A DNA stretch of 64,000 nt from contig JBJTOK010000021.1 of NCBI GenBank assembly GCA_046074525.1, positions 62,001 through 126,000 on the forward strand. The letters are read 5' to 3'. The notes under the pieces were generated by a model that had not been told where the DNA came from, searched no databases, and was given only the letters and a program-made list of their open reading frames with translations. A program made the position numbers and the translations under genes. Shown piece after piece: positions 34,405 to 43,308 of this stretch. Numbering within the stretch: position 1 is the stretch's first letter; the number at the start of each line of letters is the position of its first letter. This DNA comes from JAHEZL01 sp046074525 (GTDB taxonomy: Bacteria; Bacteroidota; Bacteroidia; Flavobacteriales_C; GCA-002722245).

Positions 34405-35754
34405 ATGAATATCACACAGGAAAAGATTGACGATTTGAACGCGGTTTTAAATGTTGAAGTGCAACTGGCCGATTATCAGGATAAGGTGGAAGGTGCTTTG
34501 AAGAAGCATCAGAAAACCGCTAAAATGCAGGGTTTCCGTCCGGGCAAAGTGCCGATGGGCCTCGTGAAAAAAATGTATGAGCCATCTGTTAAGGTGGATG
34601 AAATCAACCGCCTTGTTAGTCAGTCGCTGGAGAAGTACATCGTTGATAATAAACTTGAAATTATCGGTCAGCCTTTGCCTAAGGAAGATGCTGGTCATAC
34701 CTACGACTGGGAAAAGCAGAATGATTTTAAGTTCACCTATGAGTTGGGTATTTCCCCGAAATTTGATCTCCCTTTGAGCACGAAAGTGACTTTCAGCCAA
34801 TATAAAGTGAATATCGACGACCAGATGACCGATAAGTTCATCAAGGACATCAGCAAAAGATATGGAAAGATGACAGCTCCTGAAACTGCTTCTGCAGAAG
34901 ATTTGCTGTATGTTGATATTTCTGAGCTGGATGCCAATGGTACTGAGAAGGAAGGCGGAATCCATAAAATGAGCGTTTTGCCTTTGGAAGATATTAATAA
35001 GAAAGCGGTTGCACTTTTTATCGGGAAGAAAAAAGACGATGAACTTACTTTTGATCCTTCAACATTATATGATGATAAGGCGAAAGTAGCAGCTCTGCTC
35101 GGTGTTAAGAAAGATGCTGATCTGGGTAAGTCGTTCAAGATGAAAATCGTGAACATCAGCAAAATGGAGCCAGCTGAACTGAATCAGGAGCTTTTTGATA
35201 AGGTTTATGGAACCGGTGTAGTGACTTCAGTAGAGCAACTCCGTGAAAAAGTAAAAGAAGAAACTTCTGCCATGATGGATGAGCAGGAACTGGCGAAACT
35301 CAAGAACGACGTGATTAACTACCTGCTGGAAAATGTTAGTCTGCAATTGCCTGATGAATTCCTCAAAAGATGGTTGGTAGCGGTTTCACAGAAACCAACA
35401 ACCCTTGAGCAAATTGAAAAAGAATATGATCACTATAAGAAAGGCGTGAAATGGCAGTTGATTGAAAATAAGATCATCCGTGAAAACGACCTCAAAGTAG
35501 AATTTGCCGAGTTGCAGGAAAAAACAAAAGAATTGGTGAGAGCCAATTTCAAACAATACGGTCAGCAAATTGACGATGAACAACTGGCTTCTGTAGTGGT
35601 GAACGTGCTGCAAAAAGAGGAAGAGCGCAGAAATATTTACGACATGCTCTACTCTGATAAGATAGTAAATGTTGTTAAGTCAAAATGTAAAGTGGAAGAA
35701 AAATCCATTTCTTATGATGATTTTATTAAATTAGTTTCAGAACAGAATAATTAA
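34405..35754 (+). CDS. tig: Trigger factor (ribosome-associated chaperone)
   Basis: 449 residues, Bacteroidota type. The N-terminal ribosome-binding domain (about 1-115) contains the signature GFRPGKVPMGLVKKMYE. The central FKBP-like domain (about 150-250) has few of the prolyl-isomerase active-site residues and may be inactive. The C-terminal helical arms (about 260-449) form the chaperone cradle. It shields nascent chains at the ribosome exit. It is the first gene of a tig-clpP-clpX operon (25 bp, then 12 bp gaps), the conserved bacterial order. Confidence 0.93.
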   Translation: MNITQEKIDDLNAVLNVEVQLADYQDKVEGALKKHQKTAKMQGFRPGKVPMGLVKKMYEPSVKVDEINRLVSQSLEKYIVDNKLEIIGQPLPKEDAGHTYDWEKQNDFKFTYELGISPKFDLPLSTKVTFSQYKVNIDDQMTDKFIKDISKRYGKMTAPETASAEDLLYVDISELDANGTEKEGGIHKMSVLPLEDINKKAVALFIGKKKDDELTFDPSTLYDDKAKVAALLGVKKDADLGKSFKMKIVNISKMEPAELNQELFDKVYGTGVVTSVEQLREKVKEETSAMMDEQELAKLKNDVINYLLENVSLQLPDEFLKRWLVAVSQKPTTLEQIEKEYDHYKKGVKWQLIENKIIRENDLKVEFAELQEKTKELVRANFKQYGQQIDDEQLASVVVNVLQKEEERRNIYDMLYSDKIVNVVKSKCKVEEKSISYDDFIKLVSEQNN

Positions 35755-35779
35755 TCCGATTTAAAAGACATATATCCAA

Positions 35780-36460
35780 ATGAAACCTGACGGAAAAGAA
35801 TTCAGAAAGTATGCTACCAAGCACGTTGGTATTAACAGCATGCACCTCGATCATTATATTGAGTCTTCCATGACTCCCTACATCATTGAAGAGCGTCAGC
35901 TGAACGTTGCGCAAATGGACGTTTTCTCGCGTTTGATGATGGACAGAATCATTTTCCTGGGTACAGGAATTGATGATCATATCGCTAACATTATCCAGGC
36001 TCAGTTGCTTTTCTTGGAATCAGCTGATTCAAACAAAGACATCCAGATCTACCTGAATTCTCCTGGTGGATCAGTATATGCCGGACTTGGGATTTACGAT
36101 ACTATGCAGTACATCAATCCTGATGTGGCAACTATCTGTACAGGTATGGCAGCTTCTATGGGCGCAGTGCTGTTGTGCGCAGGTGCTAAAGGAAAACGTA
36201 CTGCTTTGAAACACTCCCGCGTAATGATTCACCAGCCAATGGGAGGTGCTCAGGGACAAGCTACCGATATTGAAATCACTGCAAAAGAGATTCAGAAATT
36301 GAAGAAAGAATTGTACGATATCATTGCCACACATTCTGGTCAGACCTACGAAAAGGTATGGGCAGATAGCGACCGTGACTACTGGATGACTTCTCAGGAA
36401 GCGAAAGACTACGGTATGATCGATGAGGTTTTGTTCAAGAATGCAAGTACTAAAAAGTAA
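35780..36460 (+). CDS. clpP: ATP-dependent Clp protease proteolytic subunit
   Basis: 226 residues. The catalytic triad is complete: Ser126 in TGMAASMGAVLL, His151 in VMIHQP and Asp200 in DRDYWM. Also present are LNSPGGSVYAGLGIYD, forming the oxyanion region, and the C-terminal GMIDEV segment. It assembles as tetradecameric barrels that degrade substrates fed by ClpX. It lies between tig and clpX, transcribed together. Confidence 0.97.
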   Translation: MKPDGKEFRKYATKHVGINSMHLDHYIESSMTPYIIEERQLNVAQMDVFSRLMMDRIIFLGTGIDDHIANIIQAQLLFLESADSNKDIQIYLNSPGGSVYAGLGIYDTMQYINPDVATICTGMAASMGAVLLCAGAKGKRTALKHSRVMIHQPMGGAQGQATDIEITAKEIQKLKKELYDIIATHSGQTYEKVWADSDRDYWMTSQEAKDYGMIDEVLFKNASTKK

Positions 36461-36472
36461 GAATCATTAGGT

Positions 36473-37717
36473 ATGGGAAAGTCGGTAAAAGAAGAAATCC
36501 GTTGTTCATTTTGTGGAAGAAGCAAGGTGGATACTAATGTTCTTATTGCCGGTATCAGTGGCCATATCTGTGATAAGTGTATCGAACAGGCCCACCAGAT
36601 TTCCAAAGATGAGCTGGCCAATAAAAATGGCCATGCCATCAATACCAGCATCAATCTGCTTAAGCCTACCGAAATCAAGAAATACCTTGATCAGTACGTT
36701 ATCGGTCAGGATGAAGCTAAAAAGGTTTTGTCGGTTGCAGTGTACAATCACTTTAAGAGACTCGGCCAGGGTGTTGTCAACGATGAAAGCGTTGAGATTG
36801 AAAAATCAAACATCATCCTGGTTGGGGAAACCGGAACAGGTAAAACCCTTCTCGCAAAAACCATTGCTCAATTGCTCAATGTACCTTTCTGCATTGCCGA
36901 TGCTACTGTGCTGACAGAGGCAGGTTATGTGGGTGAGGATGTGGAAAGTATTTTATCCCGATTGCTTCAGGCCGCTGATTACGACGTTCCTGCAGCTGAA
37001 AGGGGTATTGTTTTCATTGATGAGATTGATAAAATTGCCCGCAAGAGCGATAACGCTTCTATCACCCGCGACGTATCGGGAGAAGGGGTGCAGCAGGCTT
37101 TGTTGAAATTGCTGGAAGGCTCTACGGTAGGTGTTCCGCCGCAGGGAGGAAGAAAACACCCTGAGCAAAAACTCACGCAGATCAACACTAAAAATATTCT
37201 CTTTATTTGTGGCGGTGCCTTTGATGGTCTCGACCGAATTATTGAGAAAAGAATGAAGTCGCAAACCCTTGGGTTCAGCGCCAGCAAGCAAATGCGCCAG
37301 TTCGACAGAAAGAATCTTTTGCAGCATGTAACACCACAAGATATTAAATCCTTTGGTTTGATTCCTGAATTGATTGGTCGTTTGCCTATTCTGTCTTTTT
37401 TGTTGCCTCTTGACAGGGAAGCGCTTCGTCGTATCCTCACCGAACCTAAGAATGCCATCATCAAGCAATATGTCAAGTTGTTTGAAATTGATAAGATCAA
37501 ACTTTCCTTAGATAAGGAAGTGCTCGATTTCATTGTAGATAAAGCTATGGTGCATAAATTAGGCGCAAGAGGTTTGCGTTCCATCTGTGAAGCCATTATG
37601 CTGGATGCGATGTTCGATATGCCTTCTGCAAAAGATGTGAAGGAATTCCGAGTTACTTTGGAATACGCCCAGGATAAAATCGATAACTCAAAGATTGAGG
37701 GCTTGAAGGTGGCTTGA
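36473..37717 (+). CDS. clpX: ATP-dependent Clp protease ATP-binding subunit ClpX
   Basis: 414 residues. The N-terminal zinc-binding domain has Cys11, Cys14, Cys33 and Cys36. The AAA+ domain has Walker A GETGTGKT (118-125), Walker B VFIDEIDK (180-187, Asp183/Glu184) and the pore loop GYVG (151-154). The LGF tripeptide of the ClpP-docking loop is visible in QTLGFSAS. It unfolds tagged proteins and threads them into ClpP. An intrinsic terminator follows 27 bp past the stop. Confidence 0.97.
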   Translation: MGKSVKEEIRCSFCGRSKVDTNVLIAGISGHICDKCIEQAHQISKDELANKNGHAINTSINLLKPTEIKKYLDQYVIGQDEAKKVLSVAVYNHFKRLGQGVVNDESVEIEKSNIILVGETGTGKTLLAKTIAQLLNVPFCIADATVLTEAGYVGEDVESILSRLLQAADYDVPAAERGIVFIDEIDKIARKSDNASITRDVSGEGVQQALLKLLEGSTVGVPPQGGRKHPEQKLTQINTKNILFICGGAFDGLDRIIEKRMKSQTLGFSASKQMRQFDRKNLLQHVTPQDIKSFGLIPELIGRLPILSFLLPLDREALRRILTEPKNAIIKQYVKLFEIDKIKLSLDKEVLDFIVDKAMVHKLGARGLRSICEAIMLDAMFDMPSAKDVKEFRVTLEYAQDKIDNSKIEGLKVA

Positions 37718-37744
37718 AATCAATAACTATTTTGGTGATAGTTT

Positions 37745-37771
37745 AAAGACGCAGATGTTGCGTCTTTTTTT
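37745..37771 (+). terminator. Intrinsic terminator of the tig-clpP-clpX operon
   Basis: AAAGACGCA (37745-37753), loop GATGT, TGCGTCTTT (37759-37767) continuing into a run of seven T. A classic rho-independent terminator. Confidence 0.88.
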
Positions 37772-37778
37772 ATGTAGC

Positions 37779-38006
37779 TTATTTAAACACCTCCATCAAC
37801 ACCAACCCCGCAATCACCGCAAACAAAATGATGTACAAAACAATCCTGTAATTTCTGTTTGAATGTCTTTGAAATCGGTACCAGGGATGGCGGTATACCC
37901 AGTGGCTGTAGGTTTCAAGGGCGTTATCGAAATTCATGTGCTTTTCAATGTCCTTTTCCGAAATGGGGCGAGGGTTGGTTTTAATATCGTAATTACTTTT
38001 TTTCAC
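37779..38006 (-). CDS. Small single-helix membrane protein coupled to an ECF sigma factor
   Basis: 75 residues. A polar N-terminal part rich in aromatic residues (HWVYRHPWYRFQRHSN, about 35-50) precedes one C-terminal membrane helix (about 54-72). Its first 14 bp overlap the end of the sigma-factor gene, so the two are translationally coupled. Anti-sigma factors often occupy this position, but this protein lacks a recognisable zinc-binding or helical anti-sigma domain. Its role is open. Confidence 0.68.
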   Translation of the reverse strand: MKKSNYDIKTNPRPISEKDIEKHMNFDNALETYSHWVYRHPWYRFQRHSNRNYRIVLYIILFAVIAGLVLMEVFK

Positions 38007-38577
38007 CTGTTAACGATTGCATTTTTTTTAGTAAAACTACTTTTAATTTTTTCAGGATGCGGTGGACTTTCACCTTGGCGTTGCTTTCGCTGATGCCCAT
38101 GATTTCGCCCAATTCCTTGAAGGATCTTTTCTCAAAAAACCGCATCTCTATCAACTGCACTACTTCTTCATCCTGATCACTTAAAGTTAATTTCAGCGCC
38201 TGTAATTTCACATCGCTGTAATCATCATCGATCTCTTCAATGAACGATTTTACCACATTCTCATCAATACTTACGCTTCTTGCTTTAGATGAGTTTCGGT
38301 AATGGAGATTGATTTCATTCAGTGCAATTCTGTAAAGCCATGCTATAAAAGGAACGCCTCTGTATTCATAGCGGTGGATATTCAGCATGGCCTTAACGAA
38401 GGCCTGTTGCGTGATATCGGCACTTAAATCTTCATCATTCGCGGTGCGTGTGTACACGAAGCGGAACACAGCCTTGAAATGCCGCTTGTACAGCTCCCGG
38501 AAGAATATGATATCCTTCTGGGCGGCCTGAATGATTTTAATTTCATCCGCGCTATTACTAAATTTTTGTTCGCTCAC
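37993..38577 (-). CDS. ECF-type RNA polymerase sigma factor
   Basis: 194 residues of sigma-70 family group 4. Region 2 spans about 25-95 (FVYTRTANDEDLSADITQQAFVK and FIAWLYRIALNEI). Region 4 spans about 130-185 with a helix-turn-helix (FKELGEIMGISESNAKVKVHRILKKLK). There is no region 1 or 3. Its target promoters are unknown. The overlapping downstream gene encodes a small membrane protein that may regulate it (inference). Confidence 0.93.
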   Translation of the reverse strand: MSEQKFSNSADEIKIIQAAQKDIIFFRELYKRHFKAVFRFVYTRTANDEDLSADITQQAFVKAMLNIHRYEYRGVPFIAWLYRIALNEINLHYRNSSKARSVSIDENVVKSFIEEIDDDYSDVKLQALKLTLSDQDEEVVQLIEMRFFEKRSFKELGEIMGISESNAKVKVHRILKKLKVVLLKKMQSLTGEKK

Positions 38578-38713
38578 TCTTCCCGGAGTTTAAGTATAAA
38601 ATACAAAGGATATAAAAAGTTACAGATGGTCCCGAAGTATTTTTTGAACGAGGGTATTATTTGAATTATTGTTTCGCTTTTCACTTTTGCCATTTATCCG
38701 TTACCTTAGTTGC

Positions 38714-39151
38714 ATGAAGTATCTTCTGGGTGCCTTTATTGCTTTGGTTTTGTTTGCCTGCGACAGCGATGTTTGCAACCAAAGGACGGCATGGCCTGTG
38801 CAGACCGGGTTTTACCATGTGCCGGATACGCTGGTGCTTACAGATAGTGTGAGTGTTTGGGGTTTGAATAACGATAGTGTGATTGTTTCCAACAAGAAAG
38901 TCAATAAAATAGAATTTTCCCTCGCGACGCAGGCGAGCCCGAGTATTTTTGTGTTTAAAATAAAATCAACTTACGATACCCTTACTGTTTATCATAGCAA
39001 CACGCCTTACCTCATCTCAAAAGTATGTGGTTATGGCTATGAGCAGAAGATAGACAGCATTCATTTCACCAAGCACACATTTACTAATATTACCTGGGAA
39101 GTGCCGCAGGTAGATAAAAATGACAAGGAAAATGTTCAGATATATTATTAG
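38714..39151 (+). CDS. DUF6452 lipoprotein
   Basis: 145 residues from the ATG at 38714. A lipoprotein signal ends LVLFACDSD, with lipid-bearing Cys about 17. The mature part matches DUF6452 features as I know them: an early Cys followed by a beta strand (DVCNQRTAWPVQTGFY), a D-S-V motif, and later VCGYGYEQ. The family is found in Bacteroidota, normally next to DUF6048, as here with a 32-bp overlap. Function unknown; probably an envelope protein pair. Confidence 0.78.
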   Translation: MKYLLGAFIALVLFACDSDVCNQRTAWPVQTGFYHVPDTLVLTDSVSVWGLNNDSVIVSNKKVNKIEFSLATQASPSIFVFKIKSTYDTLTVYHSNTPYLISKVCGYGYEQKIDSIHFTKHTFTNITWEVPQVDKNDKENVQIYY

Positions 39152-39791
39152 TCTTTTTGTTGCTTTGATTGTTTTTTCAGGACTTCAGGCGCAGAAGGAT
39201 TCTGCGGCACGCAAGCACTTCCTTCGGTTGAATGTCGATCTTGCTTCGCCAACCTATTCTTATTTCTTTGATAAGGCGAATCAGCGCATAGGTTACGAAG
39301 GTATGCTGGAATATTCTTACAACGATACTTTGTTTTTTGTGGCTGAGGGTGGTTATCACCAATTGCGCGATACGTTGGATTCTTCATATCAGGCCATGTC
39401 GCGTGGCCAGTTTCTGCGTTTGGGCGTTAACCGCAATATGATGAAGTATTACAACAAGAAGGACAGGGATATTTTTTATATCGGCGCCCGTTTGTCAGGA
39501 TCGCTGTATAACATGAATTATTCTTACATCAATATCAAGGATCCATATTGGGGAAGCACCTCGCTTTCCGTGCCGGCAGCTAAAAACTATATGGCTTTCT
39601 GGGGCGAAGTGGTAGCGGGAATGCGCATTGAAACGCTGAAAAATCTTTTTCTAGGATGGGATATCCGCGCTGCTGTGAAAGTATACGATAGCAACCGATC
39701 CATTTATGAAACGTTATTCATTCCCGGCTTTGGCAATGCCCAAAACCGGATGAGCATTTGGGTGAATTATTCTATTGGTTATACTTTTTAG
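39120..39791 (+). CDS. DUF6048 outer-membrane-like protein
   Basis: 223 residues with a signal peptide (about 6-24, ending LQAQ). The mature part reads as an outer-membrane beta-barrel: LRLNVDLASPTYSYFF, YEGMLEYSY, then alternating strands ending in aromatic YSIGYTF, a typical terminal barrel strand. It matches the DUF6048 family, which pairs with DUF6452 upstream. The start lies inside the previous gene, so the two are coupled. An ATG at 39132 is an alternative start. The stop is 1 bp from a convergent gene. Confidence 0.78.
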   Translation: MTRKMFRYIISLFVALIVFSGLQAQKDSAARKHFLRLNVDLASPTYSYFFDKANQRIGYEGMLEYSYNDTLFFVAEGGYHQLRDTLDSSYQAMSRGQFLRLGVNRNMMKYYNKKDRDIFYIGARLSGSLYNMNYSYINIKDPYWGSTSLSVPAAKNYMAFWGEVVAGMRIETLKNLFLGWDIRAAVKVYDSNRSIYETLFIPGFGNAQNRMSIWVNYSIGYTF

Positions 39792-39792
39792 C

Positions 39793-40755
39793 CTATTTCG
39801 CCAATCCAATCTCTCTCAATCTCTGCATCAAAAACTGCTCCACCGTAGCATCTTCAAATTTCTTTGGATGTTCAGAATCAATGCAGGATGGCAAACAGGT
39901 CAGATCCATATCAGGATTGCCATGCATGAAAAAAGGAATGGAATAACGCGGCATTCCGGCCTTTGCGCTTGCCGGGTTTACTACGCGGTGATGTGTGGAT
40001 TTCAGTTTGCCATTGGTAAGGCGTTCAAGCATATCGCCTACATTCACTACCAATTGTTCAGGAACAGCCGTAATCGGAATCCATTTACCGTCCTGGCGCT
40101 TTACTTCGAGTCCTTCGGCGCTGGCCCCCATTAAAATAGTGATAAGGTTGATGTCGCCATGTTCAGCAGCACGCACTGCGCCTGATGAAGCTTCTTCCTG
40201 CGTTAAAGGATAGTAGTGGATGGGGCGGAGGATACTGATGCCTTTATCAACTTTATCCTCGAAATAATTTTCATCCAGTTGAAGGTAAAGGGCCAGTGCT
40301 TTTAACAATGTTCGACCAACTTTTTCCAGTTGCTGGTAGGTTTCCAGGGTATATTTCCCGAAATCAGGAGTTTCCTGCGGAAGAATATTCTCCTGGTAAT
40401 GCTCACTGCTGCTGCCGGGGATGGCTCGGCCGATATGATAAAATTCCTTCAGGTCGCCTATTTTTCTGCCTGAGGCGTGTTCCATCATTTTTCCTGTGTA
40501 GCCTCGCTGACCGTGGGTTCGGGCACCATCATATTTGGCTTTCACTTCTTGTGGAAGAGCAAAAAAAGCTTTGATATTCTGATATAATTTTTCTTGTAAT
40601 TCATCACCGAAGCCGTGGTTTTTTACGGCAATAAATCCGATATTATGGTAAGCCTCTCCGATTCCTTCGGCGAACTTCTTTTTTGCATAGGCATCGCCTT
40701 TGGTAAAGTCCTTTAAATCAAAGGAAGGTATGGTGTCGTATAGTATTTCTGGCAT
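39793..40755 (-). CDS. Isopenicillin N synthase-like Fe(II)/2-oxoglutarate oxygenase
   Basis: 320 residues. The non-haem oxygenase domain begins IPSFDLKDF with GFIAVKNHGF, the typical plant/fungal DIOX-like N-terminal region. The catalytic domain has the facial triad His-X-Asp in AAEHGDINLIT and the distal His in KSTHHRVVNP, plus Arg-X-Ser in PRYSIPFF for 2-oxoglutarate. Most family members hydroxylate or desaturate small molecules. The substrate is unknown. It diverges from a nitroreductase gene and converges on the DUF6048 gene (1-bp gap). Confidence 0.88.
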   Translation of the reverse strand: MPEILYDTIPSFDLKDFTKGDAYAKKKFAEGIGEAYHNIGFIAVKNHGFGDELQEKLYQNIKAFFALPQEVKAKYDGARTHGQRGYTGKMMEHASGRKIGDLKEFYHIGRAIPGSSSEHYQENILPQETPDFGKYTLETYQQLEKVGRTLLKALALYLQLDENYFEDKVDKGISILRPIHYYPLTQEEASSGAVRAAEHGDINLITILMGASAEGLEVKRQDGKWIPITAVPEQLVVNVGDMLERLTNGKLKSTHHRVVNPASAKAGMPRYSIPFFMHGNPDMDLTCLPSCIDSEHPKKFEDATVEQFLMQRLREIGLAK

Positions 40756-40788
40756 TTTGAAGTATATTTATTCCGAAGTTATGAATTT

Positions 40789-41376
40789 ATGAAGTACAAT
40801 TTAAGTGAGTTAAGAGAAATTATCCGCAACAGGCGCACCATCAAGCCTGAAGATTTTTCTTCGCGAAAAGTCCATAAGGAAATAGTAGTTGAAATATTAA
40901 ACAATGCTTTGTGGGCACCCACCCATGGCATGACCCAACCCTGGTTTTTCAAGGTTTTCATGAATGAGGGTATTCCCCGTTTAGCCGATTTCCTGGCCGA
41001 TACTTATAAAGCACAAACTGCTCCGGAGCATTTCCTTGAAAAAAAATACGAGCAGTTGCGTTCCCGTCCTCGACTCGCTTCGGTGGCCATTGCCGTTTGC
41101 ATGAAGCGCCAGGACATCGAGAAAATACCCGAAGTAGAAGAAATAGAAGCAGTGGCCTGTGCAGTGCAGAATATGCATTTGACTGCCACAGCTTACGGAT
41201 TGGGCGGCTATTGGAGCAGTCCGGAAGTAATGTATTCCGACGCGATGAAAAAATTCTTAAATCTCGATAAAAAAGATCGCTGTCTGGGCATCTTTTATCT
41301 TGGCTATCCTTCATCTGAATGGCCCTCTAGCCACAGGCGCCCTTTGGAGTACCAGAGTGAATGGATAGAGGAATAG
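40789..41376 (+). CDS. Nitroreductase-family flavoprotein
   Basis: 195 residues, the nitroreductase (FMN-dependent) fold. Residues IIRNRRTIKPEDFSSRKV at the N-terminus provide FMN phosphate contacts. Later WAPTHGMTQPWFFKVF and TAYGLGGYWSSP match the family. Such enzymes use NAD(P)H to reduce nitro compounds, quinones or flavins. The natural substrate is not identifiable. It is divergent from the oxygenase gene at 40755 (33-bp gap). Confidence 0.9.
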   Translation: MKYNLSELREIIRNRRTIKPEDFSSRKVHKEIVVEILNNALWAPTHGMTQPWFFKVFMNEGIPRLADFLADTYKAQTAPEHFLEKKYEQLRSRPRLASVAIAVCMKRQDIEKIPEVEEIEAVACAVQNMHLTATAYGLGGYWSSPEVMYSDAMKKFLNLDKKDRCLGIFYLGYPSSEWPSSHRRPLEYQSEWIEE

Positions 41377-41483
41377 GCTTGAAAAAAAGATTTTTTTTAC
41401 TAAATTCGTCCTCCTAAAAAACAGCTTGGACCGGAACCTTGGAAGAATTATTGCAGTTAAAGGTTCTACACAAAAGAGTAACT

Positions 41484-42299
41484 ATGAAGAGTGACCGTAC
41501 AGGAAAAGGGCTTAAAGCAAGTGCATTCAGGTTTGTTTCTATAAGTCTGTGGGGTGTTCTGCCCGGTGGTGCACAAAGAAGGATTTCCAGGACTTACGCC
41601 AATATTTACAATAAAAAATGGACCAAGCATTTGATTAAGCCTTATTGTAAAGCCCATTACGAAGACCCTAATTATTTAGATAACTATCTCCCTGCCAGTA
41701 GGGCCACCGAATACAGAAGTTTCCAGGATTTTTTCACCCGTGTTTTAAAAACTCCGCCGCGAATCATGAGCGAGGCTGTGTGGGCCTGTGAAGGTTTGTT
41801 ATGCGAGTATGGCAAGGTGAAAGAACTGAACCTGGTAAAGGTAAAAGGCGAAAAGCGACACCTCCGCACCGTTTTTGGTGAGGGTGGGCAAGCTATCCCT
41901 GATGATTATTATTTTTCCAACGTGTTTTTACACAACAATAACTACCACAGGATACACGCCCCTGTGGAAGGAACAGTAAAAAGAATTGAGCATATTCCAG
42001 GGGATCTGGTGCTGCTGCGTCCATGGGCTTATAAAGAACCTTCTTTACCAGCCTTGAGAAACGAGCGCATCAATGTGGATATTGAAGATAAGAAAGGAAG
42101 GAAGTGGTACATGAGTATAGTTGGTGGTCCCGGTGTGGGAAGCATCGTTTTGGCCAGTGGTACTTTTGTGGGTGCTTCTGTCATGATCGGGGAGGAGCTC
42201 GCAACTTTCCTCCTGGGTTCAACCTGCTGCATTGCTTCTCCGGATCCTTGTGTTACTGCTAAAGTAGGCGATCAGGTAGAAATGGGTGAACCTTTATAA
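41484..42299 (+). CDS. psd: Phosphatidylserine decarboxylase proenzyme
   Basis: 271 residues from the ATG at 41484 (a TTG 45 bp upstream is the alternative). Family landmarks: SFQDFFTRVLK, NNYHRIHAPVEG (His158) and the autocleavage motif LGST at 244-247. Cleavage before Ser246 yields the pyruvoyl cofactor and the alpha and beta chains. It converts phosphatidylserine to phosphatidylethanolamine at the membrane. Oddly, the usual triad Asp (ADG motif) reads Glu103 in ACEGLLCEYG. No pssA is adjacent. The LysE-type gene starts one base after the stop. Confidence 0.87.
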   Translation: MKSDRTGKGLKASAFRFVSISLWGVLPGGAQRRISRTYANIYNKKWTKHLIKPYCKAHYEDPNYLDNYLPASRATEYRSFQDFFTRVLKTPPRIMSEAVWACEGLLCEYGKVKELNLVKVKGEKRHLRTVFGEGGQAIPDDYYFSNVFLHNNNYHRIHAPVEGTVKRIEHIPGDLVLLRPWAYKEPSLPALRNERINVDIEDKKGRKWYMSIVGGPGVGSIVLASGTFVGASVMIGEELATFLLGSTCCIASPDPCVTAKVGDQVEMGEPL

Positions 42300-42300
42300 G

Positions 42301-42984
42301 ATGCTGATAATTGTAGGGTTAATCTTTGTTTTATTTGTTTTTGGAATTGCTTCCGGATTTGTTTCCTCAACGCCTTTAGGCCCAATAAATCTTTTAATTG
42401 CCGATCATTATTTAGCCAGACCGCGTTTGGCTGTTATCCCCTTCATTGTAGGTATTATTGTTGCCGATGTGCTGGTTGCTTTCCTGGCCTTTTGGGGCTA
42501 TCATGTTTTTGTTGAAAAAAGTAGCATTGGGTCATGGGTAGCCATCGTTGGTGGATTGATCGTTGTTGCACTGGGGGTGATGGGCCTTGTAAGCGCCAGT
42601 AAATCAAAAAACAGTTCGGTTGAAAATCATAAGCCTCTTCCTAAAACAGCTGGCAAAAAATCACTTGATTTTTTAAAAGGGGTAGTATTGTGCGGGTTTA
42701 ATCCCGGATTGCTCTTCTTTTGGATACTAATGGCATCTGTATTGGAAGGTATAACCGACAGCTTGTTCGGGAAAGACTTTGAGTACAATACTTTTTATTT
42801 TTCATTGGTATTGATCGGCATCACTATTGGAGAGATTCTCTGGTTTATGCTTTTCATCCGCCTTTTAAAAATCGGTGCCCAGAAGTTCAGTAATAAAATT
42901 CTTTTTTATATCCGCTTTAGTATTTCCGCCCTCCTTGTTCTTCTTGGATTTTACCTCATCCTGGTTGAAGGGAAGCTATTTTAA
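42301..42984 (+). CDS. LysE-type exporter (LysE/RhtB-like membrane protein)
   Basis: 227 residues from the ATG at 42301, with about six helices (near 2-22, 38-60, 70-95, 125-145, 160-180 and 200-222). The N-terminal STPLGPINLLIADHYLARPR resembles the PGP-containing first loop of LysE/RhtB amino-acid exporters. In those families it marks export of amino acids or derivatives. The substrate is unknown. It starts 1 bp after psd, so it is probably in one transcript with it. Confidence 0.72.
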   Translation: MLIIVGLIFVLFVFGIASGFVSSTPLGPINLLIADHYLARPRLAVIPFIVGIIVADVLVAFLAFWGYHVFVEKSSIGSWVAIVGGLIVVALGVMGLVSASKSKNSSVENHKPLPKTAGKKSLDFLKGVVLCGFNPGLLFFWILMASVLEGITDSLFGKDFEYNTFYFSLVLIGITIGEILWFMLFIRLLKIGAQKFSNKILFYIRFSISALLVLLGFYLILVEGKLF

Positions 42985-43062
42985 TTCCTCTTTTATTTTA
43001 CAATTTTCGGAACATCTTTTTCTTTTCCTCCGTACTTATGGATGTATTTAATTTGATGACCT

Positions 43063-43284
43063 ATGAAGTTAAGAATTGAGAATAGCTCACAGTACAACGA
43101 GGTTTTAAAAAAGATTGATTATTTACTCGATAAAGATATGTTGAACGATCGCCAGTCGGATATGCTGAAAACGCTTTTATCTGCTGTGGACCTTTACCAA
43201 ATGAAATTGTATAAAAATCAGTTGCCGGCCTCTATCAAACTGGTCAACGATTTTATGATAGCACAACAGATATTTAAGAACTAG
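43063..43284 (+). CDS. Small protein resembling the HigA antitoxin N-terminus, without DNA-binding domain
   Basis: 73 residues, all helical, acidic/basic mix. YNEVLKKIDYLLDKDMLNDR followed by a hydrophobic-heptad DMLKTLLSAVDLYQMKLY resembles the N-terminal helix pair of HigA-type antitoxins. The helix-turn-helix that should follow is missing and no toxin gene is adjacent. It may be a stand-alone dimerising protein or a remnant. A bidirectional terminator follows at 43309. Confidence 0.55.
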   Translation: MKLRIENSSQYNEVLKKIDYLLDKDMLNDRQSDMLKTLLSAVDLYQMKLYKNQLPASIKLVNDFMIAQQIFKN

Positions 43285-43308
43285 GGGAGTGTATTAAGCT
43301 AACAGGCT

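Noticed and set aside
41439..41483. TTG start upstream of psd
   Set aside because: ATG at 41484 is a more ordinary start and the extra 15 residues have no family match; not fully excluded.
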